In this document: positions 1 through 11,275 of the stretch, piece after piece | How the letters are laid out: every line of letters starts with the position of its first letter | Numbering within the stretch: position 1 is the first letter of the stretch | Origin: Rosellinia necatrix | Taxonomy: Eukaryota > Ascomycota > Sordariomycetes > Xylariales > Xylariaceae | Length of the DNA stretch: 64,000 nucleotides | Reading direction: 5' to 3' | Assembly: GCA_021209875.1 (NCBI GenBank) | Contig: JAGYVD010000006.1 | Span: 744,001 to 808,000 of the forward strand | The notes under the pieces: model-generated | Databases searched by the model: none | What the model was told of the DNA's origin: nothing | Seen by the model: the letters and a program-made list of their open reading frames with translations, nothing else | Made by a program: the position numbers and the translations under genes

Positions 1-1506
1 CTCTCGCCAACCAGGGAACTTGCCCATCAGCTCACAGATCATATCAAGAATCTTTGCAATAGTTTGCCAAATTCTCCATACATATGCTCCATCACCGGTG
101 GCCTCTCTGTGCAGAAGCAACAACGCCAATTAGCCAAGGCCGACATCGTCATCGGGACGCCCGGCCGGCTATGGGAGGTTTTGAGCGCGAGTACTGAAAC
201 CATGAACTCCTTCAAGGGGATAAGCTACCTGGTGGTGGATGAAGCGGATAGGCTATTAACAGAAGGTCATTTCAAAGAGGCCGAGGAGATTCTAAACGCC
301 CTAGACCGAGTTGAGGCGGACGAAGATGATGAAGATGCCAGTCCTTCTCCTAGGCAGACTCTCGTCTTCTCGGCGACATTCCACAAAGGCCTTCAGCAAA
401 AACTGGCCGGAAAGGGGAAGTATAATCTGATGAGTCAGGAGGACTCAATGGAATATCTACTGAAAAAGTTGAATTTCCGAGAGGAGAAACCAAAATTTAT
501 CGACGTCAACCCCGTATCTCAGATGGCTGATGGTCTAAAAGAGGGCCTAGTGGAGTGCGGCGCAATGGAAAAGGTAAGCATTTATGTTCCGCAATACCTG
601 CCTCTATGATGACAAGCGACAAAGGTATGCTAACAGATATCGTAGGATCTCTACCTTTATGCTTTACTACTTTTATACCCAAATGTGCGCACTTTAGTGT
701 TCACCAATTCCATCAGCGCGGCCCGGCGGATTTCTCCAATGCTACAGAATTTAAATATAGCATCGCACGCCTTACATTCACAAATGGCGCAGAAGGCACG
801 CTTACGTTCTATCGAGCGCTTCACTAGCACGTCTGCTGGTCAGTCCTCTATCTTGATTGCTACAGATGTTGCTGCTCGTGGCCTCGATATACCCAACGTT
901 GACCTCGTCGTGCACTACCACGTACCCCGTGATGCCGCTGCATATGTGCATCGGTCAGGGCGTACTGCGCGTGCAGCTAAGACAGGTCTCAGTATCTTGC
1001 TCTGCGCCCCCGAGGAAGTAATCCCTACGAGGCGTCTTATCGCCAAAGTGCATTCGGAGAGGAAAACTTCGAAGAAGAATTTGTTTGTACAAACGCTGGA
1101 CATAGATCGGAAACTAGTCAGCCGTTTAAAGCCACGCGTCACGTTAGCGAAGAAGATTGCGGATGCCAGCCTGGCGAAGGAGAAGGGCAGCAAGGACGAT
1201 GAGTGGATGCGCAACGCGGCGGAAGAACTCGGTGTTGAATACGATAGCGACGAACTGGAGAAGGCCGCCAACTGGGGCGGACGCGGCGGTGGCCGCAAGA
1301 AGAAGCAGCAGGAGGCCATGGGCACGACAAAAGCTGAGATGGGCGCCATGCGTGCAGAACTCCGAGATCTGCTCTCGAGGCGGGTCAACGCTGGTGTAAG
1401 CGAAAAGTATATCGCAAATGGCCTTGTCGACATCGACGAGCTCCTCAGGGGGGCCAATGGCGATTTCCTCGGCAAGGTTCAAGGCTTAGACATTTCCGCC
1501 TTATAG
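1..1506 (+). CDS. mak5: ATP-dependent RNA helicase MAK5, 3' part (5' end outside window)
   Basis: DEAD-box RNA helicase of the MAK5 type, a nucleolar enzyme needed for 60S ribosomal subunit assembly. The frame is open from base 1, so the N-terminus with the Q-motif and Walker A lies upstream. Visible motifs in order are PTREL (bases 7-21), GG, TPGR, VVDEAD, SAT, then after the intron LVFTNS, ATDVAARGLD and HRSGRTAR. A 72-nt intron (574-645; donor GTAAGC, branch GCTAAC, acceptor TAG) keeps the frame and joins AMEK to DLYLYALLL, a junction typical of MAK5. The C-terminal tail is Lys/Glu-rich with a GGGRKKK stretch and ends GLDISAL at a TAG. The family is clear. MAK5 rather than another nucleolar DEAD-box protein is inferred from the DLYLY segment and the acidic insert before SAT. 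Confidence 0.9.
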
Positions 1507-2641
1507 CCCGTGTACCAAACGATAGGCTCAGATGGAAAGCCAAGGAAACTCATATTGGTGACCTTCGACTTGTTTTGGCATCGCTACACAGCATACCTGA
1601 CTGCCAGAGACGCAGTAATCTAGTGAAATTAACACGGCGAATACAGGACGTCATACCGTTGCTCCGACCAACCGATGATACCCACGACCAGCCCGTAAAA
1701 CTTAGGTACCCAATACACCGCCCCCAGCCCCCAAATGTCAATGCGAATTACAGCAGACCCCAAAACGCAGTGGTACGAATTGCGGCGCAAGCGGTATCTG
1801 AGACGAGGCACATACGTAACAAGCCCTGCTCGAGCCACGGATATCACATCGTAAATGGACCCCCTATCCGGAGACTCGAGGTTAGCATGCCCCTAGATCC
1901 AACAGTAACACCCGTTTGGGCTTGTTTCAAAATAGGGGTGGCGATGCAACAGGGGAAAGTTGCGTCCGTCCATGTGGATAATATTGAGTTATTTAGATGT
2001 GGGAACGCATCTAGCTAGCGCTTGCATTCGGGCCAAGCACGAGCTATATACAACTGGGAGAAACGTTTCAGAGCACAGAGTTGTATCACTCTATCTATCA
2101 GCTGGTTGGTCGGTTTATTAATCAACATGTCGTTCTACGTACCAATACTATAACTAACGAAAGCAAACACATTCCATCAGAAAATAGGAGATAAAGGCCC
2201 GTAAGAACACTAAACGGCCAGAAGCCTCGATCTTGGGGATCTTGTCGAAAACAAGCACTATATCTTCAATGTTGGCCTGGGGCAACAACATTACGCGTTA
2301 GAAATATAATTCATAGCCCATCCGTGAAGAGACACGGTTATGGTGCCTCTATTACTCGTACTCCCATGCACGCTGTATTTGCATCCGATTAGTCATGTAG
2401 TGTGGTTGCATTCCTCTCGGCTTGCTCACATCCTGTAGATATGTAGGAAAGAGCAAGTAATCCAATTCGTGAATATTTCAAAAAGTGTCACAAAAGTGTC
2501 ACAAAAAGTGCTGGCTACCGACGATCGGCAATCTTGAGAGGGGATCATAGATATTACATGAGGAACAACAACGCACCCCCGCTCCCTCTCCGTCCTCATT
2601 TTACCCGGTAGTCTCAAACTTCGTATTCAAAGGAAAGGTTC
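1507..2641. other. Intergenic, no gene recognised
   Basis: About 1.1 kb between MAK5 and the methyltransferase, moderately AT-rich. Only short ORFs without recognisable domains are present. Around 2478-2512 there is a near-duplicate of the 10-mer AAAAGTGTCA. The 3' part is the presumed promoter of the methyltransferase. Confidence 0.5.
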
Positions 2642-3616
2642 ATGACAGCGCAACGCCAACATCGACTCACATTTACCAGTATGGATACGAAGGCCCAGAC
2701 AGCTGGTGAAGACCCAGAGCGAGGGTTTTCCACGCGCCATGGGGTGGATTGGACCAAATATATGCTCTACCGCCCTACGTACCCGGAGTCATTCTTCAGG
2801 CATATATACAATTATCACGGCCAAAAGCCTGGAGCATCCTGGTCAACCGCTCATGATGTTGGGGCTGGCCCTGGGATAGTTTCTTCGACACTTGCAGACA
2901 CATTCAATCACATTGTCATTTCGGATCCCGACGAGGGCCACGGCAAGGTCGCCCGTCAGGTTCTCGTCGAAGAAGCCGGCATACCCGAGCCCAAGCTGGC
3001 GTTCCTGCGAGAAGATGCCGAGAGCAGCTCAGTCGAAGCCGGGACTGTAGATTTGATTACCGCGTGCGAATGCATCCAGTACACAAACACCACGAATGCC
3101 GTCAACGAATTCGCCAGACAGCTCAGGCCGGGCGGGACCCTGGCGGTCACGCTTTATTCAAGACCGTATATCCTGGGAAACGAGCGCGCCCAGTCCATCT
3201 GGAACGCGATGTTCATGGCGATCTCGAGGAAGTACTCGCAGCCCCTGTTCCAACGCGCGTTCCAGATCTTGAACAGCGGGCTGGATTGCATCGCCCTGCC
3301 TCCGGAGGACTGGGAGGCTGTCAGACGGGTGTATGTCAACGCTGGCCAGGGGATCGAGACTTTCCGCATCAGCGACGACGTCCCGGAAAGTAGGGTGGGG
3401 AGCAACGAGGAGCTTGTCTGGGTCTACGGCGACCCGGACTGGTCGGATAGCGAGCGAGGGGTCGACTCGCTCAGGGGACTCATGTCTACATGGGCTCCCG
3501 GCCTGACCGAATCCGAAGCCCAGGGTTATTGGGATGAGCTGGAGAGCGCCTTGGATGGGGTCACATTCCGAACAGAGACACCCGTGGTAATAGTGCTTGC
3601 GACTAAACGGGCATAA
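2642..3616 (+). CDS. SAM-dependent methyltransferase (trans-aconitate/Crg1-like, class I)
   Basis: Intronless 324-residue ORF. The SAM-binding motif I, DVGAGPG, lies near residue 74, the acidic motif II VISDPD near residue 95, a post-II segment VDLITACE and a motif III-like LRPGGTL near residue 165. The N-terminal YRPTYPESFF segment is typical of the family that includes yeast Tmt1 and fungal Crg1-like enzymes, which methylate small carboxylates or toxicants such as cantharidin. The substrate here cannot be told from sequence. The start at 2642 is the first ATG; a second in-frame ATG about 13 codons later (MDTKAQ) is an alternative. It stands alone between MAK5 and a convergent membrane protein gene, so no pathway can be read from the neighbours. 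Confidence 0.85.
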   Translation: MTAQRQHRLTFTSMDTKAQTAGEDPERGFSTRHGVDWTKYMLYRPTYPESFFRHIYNYHGQKPGASWSTAHDVGAGPGIVSSTLADTFNHIVISDPDEGHGKVARQVLVEEAGIPEPKLAFLREDAESSSVEAGTVDLITACECIQYTNTTNAVNEFARQLRPGGTLAVTLYSRPYILGNERAQSIWNAMFMAISRKYSQPLFQRAFQILNSGLDCIALPPEDWEAVRRVYVNAGQGIETFRISDDVPESRVGSNEELVWVYGDPDWSDSERGVDSLRGLMSTWAPGLTESEAQGYWDELESALDGVTFRTETPVVIVLATKRA

Positions 3617-3892
3617 TACTTGAAGCGTCTGCTGAATGAACGCCTGCTCATCGACTGAGAGAAATAACATCACGTGGCGTCTTGGTTCATGCGAGCCTCG
3701 CTATAAGTCAGCGGTCAAGAAATCCAGTGCAGTCCATATCTGGGGCTCTTTGGGCCGGTGACCAGATCTTGTCTTCTGTCCATTTTATTCAATAGTCGAA
3801 ATAGTAACAATTCATCAATCTTACGTTCTTTGCCGTTCCAGCTTCCTCTTTTCCTTGTGCCCGCTCACTATTGGGTACATAAAAATAATATT

Positions 3893-4714
3893 TCACTCAT
3901 TCAAGAGTCGCGTGCCGCCACCTTCTTCGCCAGGAAACTCCTGTAGAGAATCCACAGAGAGTCTCTCCAGGATCTCCCCAGAAGGTTGCGCAGAGGAGAG
4001 TATTGCCACCGGGATTCCGGTCTTGGTAAATGCTAAGAGCGGTTTGATTTTGCGGCAGTCCCGCTTATGCCGCCAGTACGCCGGGTAGGATCGTATGCCA
4101 TTACATACAAAAATGAGGCTCACTACACTTGAATAAATCATCGTTAGTCTTACAGCCACGGTGCTGATGTCCGGAAGGCCTCTCACATGACAATGAATAA
4201 TGGCAGCAAAGCTAGAATCCGCTTGGGGAGCTCGTCTATTATGACATATATAAGAATCGATTCGATAGATAAATAGAACGAAACGAGAGAAGCCACGAGG
4301 GCGAAAATTTCCATGGCCAGGGCCTCGCCCAGGGAGATCGATTGTGTTCTACCCCGGGCGAGGATAGTTGCGACGAGGTCCCAGAAGAGGATGACAATGA
4401 TCTAGCGAAAGTCTCAGCGCTTCCGTATGGCCATGAGAGGCTAGGGGAGAATGGATACTCACCCCTATAACGGTTTGAATAACCTCATAGAACCCATTGA
4501 TAGCCTCAAGCAACAGGGCCCTACTGAACACTAACACCAGGCAAGCGGCGGCCGAAACGAGTCGTAAGAGTAGGAGGTAGCTGTTTCCGTTTTGCCACAT
4601 TCTATATGTAGCAGTAGCATGTATATTCATTGACCCAGCTTCCGTGACAACCCGTTGATAAAGCCGATAGTCTTGGTTGGCCAGCTGCCCCCCTATTAGA
4701 GTCAGAGACATCAT
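3893..4714 (-). CDS. Four-TM fungal membrane protein (233 aa, 2 introns)
   Basis: Assembled on the minus strand from three exons: 4714-4463, 4401-4187 and 4127-3893. Introns are 4402-4462 (61 nt, donor GTGAGT, acceptor CTAG) and 4128-4186 (59 nt, donor GTGAGA, acceptor AAG). The phases match exactly and the total is 234 codons. Each exon carries hydrophobic helices that only make sense together: roughly residues 44-72, 77-100, 110-135 and 143-165, followed by a basic, cytosolic-looking tail with HKRDCRK that ends TRLLNE. I do not recognise the family. Two ATGs stand in tandem at the start (MM). The gene is convergent with the methyltransferase and divergent from the DUF6536 gene. The structure is well supported by frame continuity; the function is unknown. 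Confidence 0.72.
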
Positions 4715-5338
4715 GGATAAGAGCGTCCCATCGAGGGTTTATAAAATGCTAAAGCAATGAGGCGTATTCAGAGGGCATTCAAGATCAAAACGTGCAATTA
4801 CAACACGAGCGCGCCCTATTCGAGGATGAGCTTGCTCTGTAGCCGGACTCATATATGCTTATATGCATGTGTGCCAATTCTTCAAAGGCCAATGCTGTAG
4901 GTAAGATTGCCAAGTCAGCTGCCCCAAGTACGTATGTAACCGTTGCAGCACCCTTGATACGTATGGATTCAGCTAGAGATGGTATTATTTGACTTGCGCC
5001 ACCGCTTGCGTTACAGCAATAAGTGTGGCTGTATAAGATCAGCAGACGAGTAAGGGGTAATATTCTATTTTTGTTACCGCCAACAGGACAGCATCAGGCA
5101 GCATCAGGTAGCATCCAATACAGTTCAGCTCACTGATGGCCGACATACATAGTCTATATTTGTATGAAATGACTGTTGGGGCCAGAATCAATCCCATCCA
5201 ATAACCTAACCCCAAATGACGCCACAAATGACTACCCTACCAAAGGGGTCACTATTTCACACAAAATAACGACCTCTTCGCTCTATGTAAACCACATCGC
5301 GTTTGTCAACCCACATCTGGCAAATCACAGCATTCCTT
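4715..5338. other. Divergent intergenic region
   Basis: About 620 bp between two divergently transcribed membrane-protein genes, so it should hold both promoters. A direct repeat of GGCAGCATCAG occurs at about 5097-5117. An upstream non-coding or coding first exon of the DUF6536 gene could lie here, because a possible acceptor (ATCACAG ending at 5330) precedes its first ATG. No convincing exon was found. Confidence 0.4.
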
Positions 5339-8069
5339 ATGGGCATACTTCACGTCTTCACCTCCAAGGGATGGCGGCGTACCGGTGCTATCAATGTTGT
5401 CCTAGCATACGTATGCGAGATAATTTTGTTGGTCATCCTTTCTATCAACCTATCCCAGCCTGGCGCTTCTCTGGCTAGGCCAACAATTATCTTCGAAGGC
5501 AATTGTGAATTGTCATCGAAGCTTAACTTCGTCCTCCATCTTCTGATCAACATAATCTCCGGTGTTATCCTTGCGTCCTCGAACTTCTTCATGCAAGTTC
5601 TGAGTTCCCCTTCTCGTGGAGAAATCGATAAAGCCCACGCGTGGTTTCGATCAGTTGACATTGGTATACCATCAATCAAAAATTTATCCCACGTTACCAA
5701 GTTCAAGTCTAGGAGTTGGTTCGTTTTCCTTGTCAGTTCCGTCCCGATACATCTGTTTTTCAACAGTGCCGTCTTCCGGACCACGTACAGAGGCTCAGAG
5801 TGGCGGTTAACGCTGGCAACCGAAGCCTTTACGAAAGGGGCCGCCTTTTTCTCGCCAGGAGCAAGCCTTACACCTTCTGGGTCATCAATTCCGGGGCCGT
5901 TAACTTCCTGGAACGAATCCCTAGGTCACTATGAAGAACCATGGCGATTTTTCAGCAATAAAGAACTAAACGAATTACCACAATCCATATATGGATATTA
6001 TGGCGAATCCATCCCTTGGAAGGACTATGAGAATATGATATCCACAGATCACGAGACCACGAAATTTGTCGCCAATCATGCGCATTCTTGGACTTTCTTG
6101 GATCCTAAAGAGTGTCAGGCCGAGTATATGTCATCCAAGCCGAGAATCGCCTATGGCGATGTGGTCGTAATTGTGGATAGTAATGGCTCCGAGGGGTGGC
6201 TTCGATCACAAGTTTTTGATATCGACCCAGATAGCGACTTGGCGTCCATCTGGGATCCCGTTGTCCCTCCGGACGAGGTTAACTCCCTGTGGTTCTCGGG
6301 GCCTTGTCTCATGCATGGAGCGCTAGGAGATCCAATTTTGGTAAATACGTGCCATGGAGCGTTAGGCCAGTCCTCGTCCGATGATGCGGTCGATGATGCG
6401 GTCGGCTTTCTACCACCAATACAAGAACCCTGGTTGGTGGATTTTGTCCGGAGTGATAATGCATCCATATCCTTCAAAGGCGTAACGTATAATCGTACGT
6501 ACGAGACTCTGCGCATTAGCCATTGTCTGGCCCAGCAGATTTCGCCGGATTGCAAAATTGGGATCTCGAATACGCTGCTACTTGTCGTTGCCATCTGCGT
6601 CCTTCTCAAGGCTCTACAGGGCACCGTGGTTGTCTGGAGGCTTTCACGCGAGTCCTTGGTTACCCCTGGAGATGCAATCCAGTCCTTCATCTTAAACCCG
6701 GATCCGTACAACAAAGGCCTTGGCACACTGGACGCCATCGACAGCCATCGGCTCGAAGTAAGTCATTACAGATCGGTCTGCATTTCCCGCTTCTAATTTG
6801 CATAAATCACTGACTACTCCGACGAATCATAGTTTGGATCCCGCCAACGCTGGACCCCAGATGTGAAATCTGACCTCACAGCATCTGTACAACCACGCCG
6901 CTGGGAGAAAAAGAAACGACATCTGTTTTCAGTACTCGATTCCAGGCTCTGGGTGCAAACATATACCATTTTTATCGGCGGGATCGGCTTGCTCTCTGCC
7001 AGTGTAGAGATTGCGTGGGAAAGAACAGGCGGCAAGCGTATTAAAAAGTGAGGATTGCTTCTCTTTCATCGGTGCTAACTACCTACGTGCCTCATGTTCG
7101 GTGCTGCTAATCTAGCGATCATAGGCCCGTTTCTTTAGACGTCTCGGAGGGAACATTCATCGTCTCGGATTCCAGCGTGTCTAGTTACCTTGGTGTGCTC
7201 CTGCTTGCCAATGCGCCACAGCTTATTTTCTCATTCTGTTACTTCTCGTACAACACATTTTTTACACGTCTCCAGGTTGAAAAGGAATGGAATTCGTTTA
7301 GCCAATCCTATCGGCCTTTGCGAGTGTCTTATCCCTCAGGCCGCCAGATTTCGAGCTATCGCCTCCAGCTCCCATACCGCTACAGCATACCGTTAATTGG
7401 GATTAGCATAGGTTTCCACTGGCTCATATCCAATGTATTATTCCTACTTGTGATTGAAGGGGGTAGGTCCACACTCGAAGTGGTCACTGGATTATAGCTG
7501 ACATACTTACACTAGGTTATTATGGGTCTAAAGGTAGTAGGGAATTGCATGATAGTTTCCAAGTCTCGGACGTAGCTTTAGTTGCCTTAGGAACCTCTCC
7601 TGGCTTTCTGTTAACCACTCTTCTCTTGGCCATCGTGCTTATTATACTACCCCCTATTTTAATCAGCTGTCAACGGCTAAAGGGCGACATGGTAGCTGGC
7701 GGGACGAATTCCCTAGTTATATCCGCCGCCTGCCACGTCACCGAGGTGGCGAATACACAACAGGGCATAGCCACAGATGGGGGCCCTCATTTGGGCACAC
7801 CGGAGTGTAAGCCCACCATAACTCCAGCCTCCGGGACGTCACGGCTGAATTGAACAGATACGAATCATACAAGCAAACGAGATGCTGAAGCCGGGGTAGC
7901 CACGGCCCTCAATCTCGCACAGAAAAAGCTACGCTGGGGGGTGATGCCACTGACGCGAGATATGGACGAATTTACATCGCTTGAAGATGGTAAAGTCGTG
8001 TGGCACATGGGATTTGGTGGAGAAGAGCACGACGTCGTCACGCCTACGGAGGGGGAGTACTATGTATAG
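5339..8069 (+). CDS. Fungal DUF6536-family multi-TM membrane protein (824 aa, 4 introns)
   Basis: Large integral membrane protein. The N-terminal domain has the family hallmarks: GWRRTG, a first helix, a FEGNC loop, the segment ASSNFFMQVLSSP, then REIDKAHAW-like and DIGIPSIKNL-like motifs and VPIHLFFNSAVF. Exons are 5339-6757, 6833-7047, 7125-7462, 7516-7806 and 7858-8069. Introns measure 75, 77, 53 and 51 nt, all GT-AG with matching phases (total 825 codons). The C-terminal half holds several helices and the family-like ending LRWGVMP...VWHMGFGGEEHDV...GEYYV. The last intron (7807-7857, donor GTAAGC, acceptor ACAG) is a multiple of three and contains an in-frame TGA at 7851; without splicing the protein stops early. 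The start is the first in-frame ATG, only about ten residues before GWR, so an upstream exon is possible. The molecular function of the family is unknown to me. Confidence 0.82.
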
Positions 8070-8354
8070 AGCCGGACTAGTGGTGTTCATGGGGGACATT
8101 AGAGTGGTAGATTTACATCAACTGCACGTGGGTTGGATGAAGCGTGCCCAAACCAGTGTCATAGGCCCGACTGTGAGCACATATGTACTTTTAAGATATG
8201 CTTTAGAGCGGTGGAATATATCTTTCTTACGAAGTAACGGTAATGCCCCATCCAGGTGTTCTATGGTCTAAGACATGGCGCGGTTTTGCTATTTATTTAT
8301 TTATTTTTATATTTTTATTATTCATTTCATTATCAAGGCCCCCCACCTCTAAAT

Positions 8355-8991
8355 CTATAAAGGACAAAATTTCTCATCCAAAGCCGAGCAGCGACCACCG
8401 ATAGCGCCCTGCCCCGCCGCGCGCGCGCCGGACGCGAAGTCCCCCTCCTCCCCATCCCCTCCCAGCTGGATGGCGCCCTCGCACTGGTACTTGCCGCCGA
8501 TGCAGGCGTAGAAGCCGACGACGCAGGCGGCCAGCTGGGCGAGCAGCGCCAGGGCGGCGGCGTAGGACAGGGGTCCGTAGGTCGTCGTGAAGGTGGCGGC
8601 CGGGAAGGGGGAAGGGGAAGGGGGTACGCCGCTGGCGATGTACGACTGCAGCGAGTGCTCGAAGACGAAGGCGACGCCGGCGACGAGGAGCGCCAGGAAG
8701 CTGGCGCCCATGGACACGGCGAACCGGGCCCCGCTCGGCCGGCGCAGGATCGCCTGGTACGCCGCGATGCCGACGAGGCAGAGCGCCACCACCACCGGGC
8801 TCATCACCGCCGGCCCCGCCGTGAGCATCGTGGACAGGGCGGATGCCGACGAGGCCGCCACCGCCGCCGCCGCCGCTGCCCCGCCGCCGTCTCGCTCAAG
8901 GGCCCTCTCCACGTCGTAGCCGATGACCGCGCCGGTACACCGTATTACGTCCGAGCGCCCGTGGCGTCTAAGGCGAGTTAGTTATATGTAT

Positions 8992-9028
<37 letters not shown>

Positions 9029-9296
9029 CTGGGATACTGGGTAACTAGTCGAAATGTGTGGGCTTTTTTTATGGCGGTGCTTACAAGACTTCATTACTAG
9101 ATTCAGACGTGCAGTATCCCAGGGGGCTGAACCAGGCCGTCAGGGTCGTAGCATCCCCGCGGTTGTAATCCGCTCGGATCAGATATACGGTTGACGACGG
9201 TGGGAGCGTCGTGACCGTGAAGAGGCAGGCGGCGATTGCCAGCAATAGGGTAGCAAGCTGGTACGGGCTGGCGAGGAACTCGAGCCGAGAAGCCAT
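8355..9296 (-). CDS. Claudin/SUR7-like four-TM membrane protein (274 aa)
   Basis: Two exons on the minus strand, 9296-9085 and 8967-8355, joined across a 117-nt intron (8968-9084; donor GTAAGC, acceptor TTAG, branch TAACTAAC). Phase 2 is kept and the total is 275 codons. The first helix is followed by an extracellular loop with TAWFSPLGYC and, after the intron, CTGAVIGYDV. This pairing of a G-x-C-type motif with a second Cys and GY is typical of fungal SUR7/PalI/claudin-like plasma-membrane proteins. Three more helices follow (VVALCLVGIAAY, ASFLALLVAGVAFVF, AAALALLAQLAACVV), then a Gly/Ala/Glu-rich tail. Exon 2 is very GC-rich compared with exon 1. Family placement is by topology and loop motifs, so it is an inference. 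Confidence 0.7.
8991..9028. repeat. Compound (AC)n(TA)n microsatellite inside an intron
   Basis: About eight AC units run directly into about ten TA units. The tract lies inside the single intron (8968-9084) of the claudin-like gene, close to its branch site and acceptor, so length variation here would change intron length only. Confidence 0.9.
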
Positions 9297-11235
9297 CTTC
9301 GAAGTTTATTTATATACACGAGAGATATCGCGGGAACGAAGGGCCAGCCCTGCGATAAAAAAAAAAAAAGTGTCGGGCGATTTCAGTTGGACGTTGTCGT
9401 GAGAATTAATAAAAAAAAAAAAACTACTTGAGCATGCGAGGGAGGGAGGGAATGCGGAGGAATTAAGTAAATAAAGCAGCACACCGGGTGGCATCGATGA
9501 CACCAGCGCCAAGATTATACCATTGAATATAGTGTAAAAAGGTGTTCGGCCGTAACGACTGGTCAAAAAGAAAAAAAAAAAACTAAAAAGAAACGGAATT
9601 CTCGACTCTCTCTACACTACTATGTACAGGTCTACACTACACTATCTGTGACTTATTTACTTGAAGATACAAGGGGTGTTCTGCTTGTACCATAGTACGC
9701 TGTGTATCCGGGGCGTTAGTGTACATGCGCTGGGGCCGCCGCGGAACAAGGACCTATCCTGTTTGAGACTGGGATCGACACGTTGCACCCTACCTCACAG
9801 AAGATGAAACAACCTTGAAATCCACACCTTCAGCTTGGACCCGGTACATGTATGCACCATTTCACCATTTCACTACTCCATGAATGATACGACATCCCAC
9901 ACTGAGATAGTAAAAATAGTAACGCAGTAACGTAGTAAAAATAAATAAAATAAAATAGATATTGTTATGGGAGGGTATGCGAAATAGCCGAATGCCTTTC
10001 AAGATTTCGGGGTCAGGGAGTTGGTCAGGGACTTGATCAGGGAGTGAGTGATCACGGAGTGATTGGTAACTAAACAGAGTGAAATATTCAATGTTGCCCG
10101 GACCCTCGTTCGTCTGAAAGTGCACCAACCCCAGCCTATGGTCCATGCGGCATCCCGACGTTGCGGCGCGTGGGACCCTGGTCTAGCCTTTTGCCGATCA
10201 CCTACGAGTCGGAATTAGTTCATGTCTATTGCTTCCCAAAGTGTCCTACCCTTCCCGGTTTGGATAACGGTAAGAACGGCATGCGTCAGGGAAAGTCGAG
10301 CGGGGCGGGAATTCGTTAGCTTCGGGAAATAGTGTAAACATAAGGTAGTACAATAATTAAACGATTGAGGACAAGCGTATACTAAATGGGCGTAGTATGT
10401 ATGTGTGTGTGTGTATGTGTGTGTAAACGAAATGTACACACCACTGGATATGCATTTGTGATTTGTGAGTGGGCTTATAAGGATTTACAGCTCGGGGGTC
10501 ATAATTGCCAATAAAAGCGCACCCTGCTTGCCGTCTGTACCATGTTTAAAGATGTTTATGAGAGGAGATGGCCTCACTGTGGTTCCGATAAACGCGTGCT
10601 TCTGGAATGACAACCACTCTTGCAATGTGTTTGGTACGGACGTCTTCCAGCTTCCAGATGTCTTCCAGACGCCCCGGACTGTGGGGGTCTCATGCAGCCC
10701 AATCATGCCCATCCCGGCTCTGCGCTGGTGGTTCAGGGAAAGGGAGGTCTATCAACTCCTGTGCGGAATCCCGTGCTCTGCCTATGCTGTCTGTGCGCTG
10801 GGTGACCATGGTGGCCATGCCTGGTTTTTTTTTTTTTCTCCATCGCATTGGAGCGGGGAAGCAAGAGTCCTGACATGTCGAAGAGCCCAGCACCTCTATT
10901 TGTTTGGAGCCAATTTCTCACACCGAAATTCTAGTTATGTGTTATGTGCTCGAGTTGTGTGGTGCATGTCGGATTGAGGCTTGCTCGTACCATCCTTCCG
11001 CGCCCCAGCCCTTCATCGCCCAGTTATTTTATCTGCACTACTACTTGTACAGGTCTGTATAATAGTGTAGGAGAGTTACCAATTAGTCATGGTTTGACAG
11101 AATGTTACCAGCTTATAGTCTTGTGTGGTAGGTCGTCTACTTCCGCGTTCCGAGCCATGGGTAGCCAACCCGTCGGAAAACACGCGACCATCCATGTATC
11201 TAGTGTATCACCCGACGCATTTAGGAACTAAGATG

Positions 11236-11275
<40 letters not shown>

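Noticed and set aside
915..1475. Antisense ORF across MAK5
   Set aside because: Opposite strand of a clear helicase domain, no protein features of its own.
1575..2018. 147-codon plus-strand ORF after MAK5
   Set aside because: No domain and atypical composition; most likely chance.
10465..10977. 170-codon plus-strand ORF
   Set aside because: Starts without ATG, contains a poly-T-coded Phe run, and shows no domain or coding-like composition.
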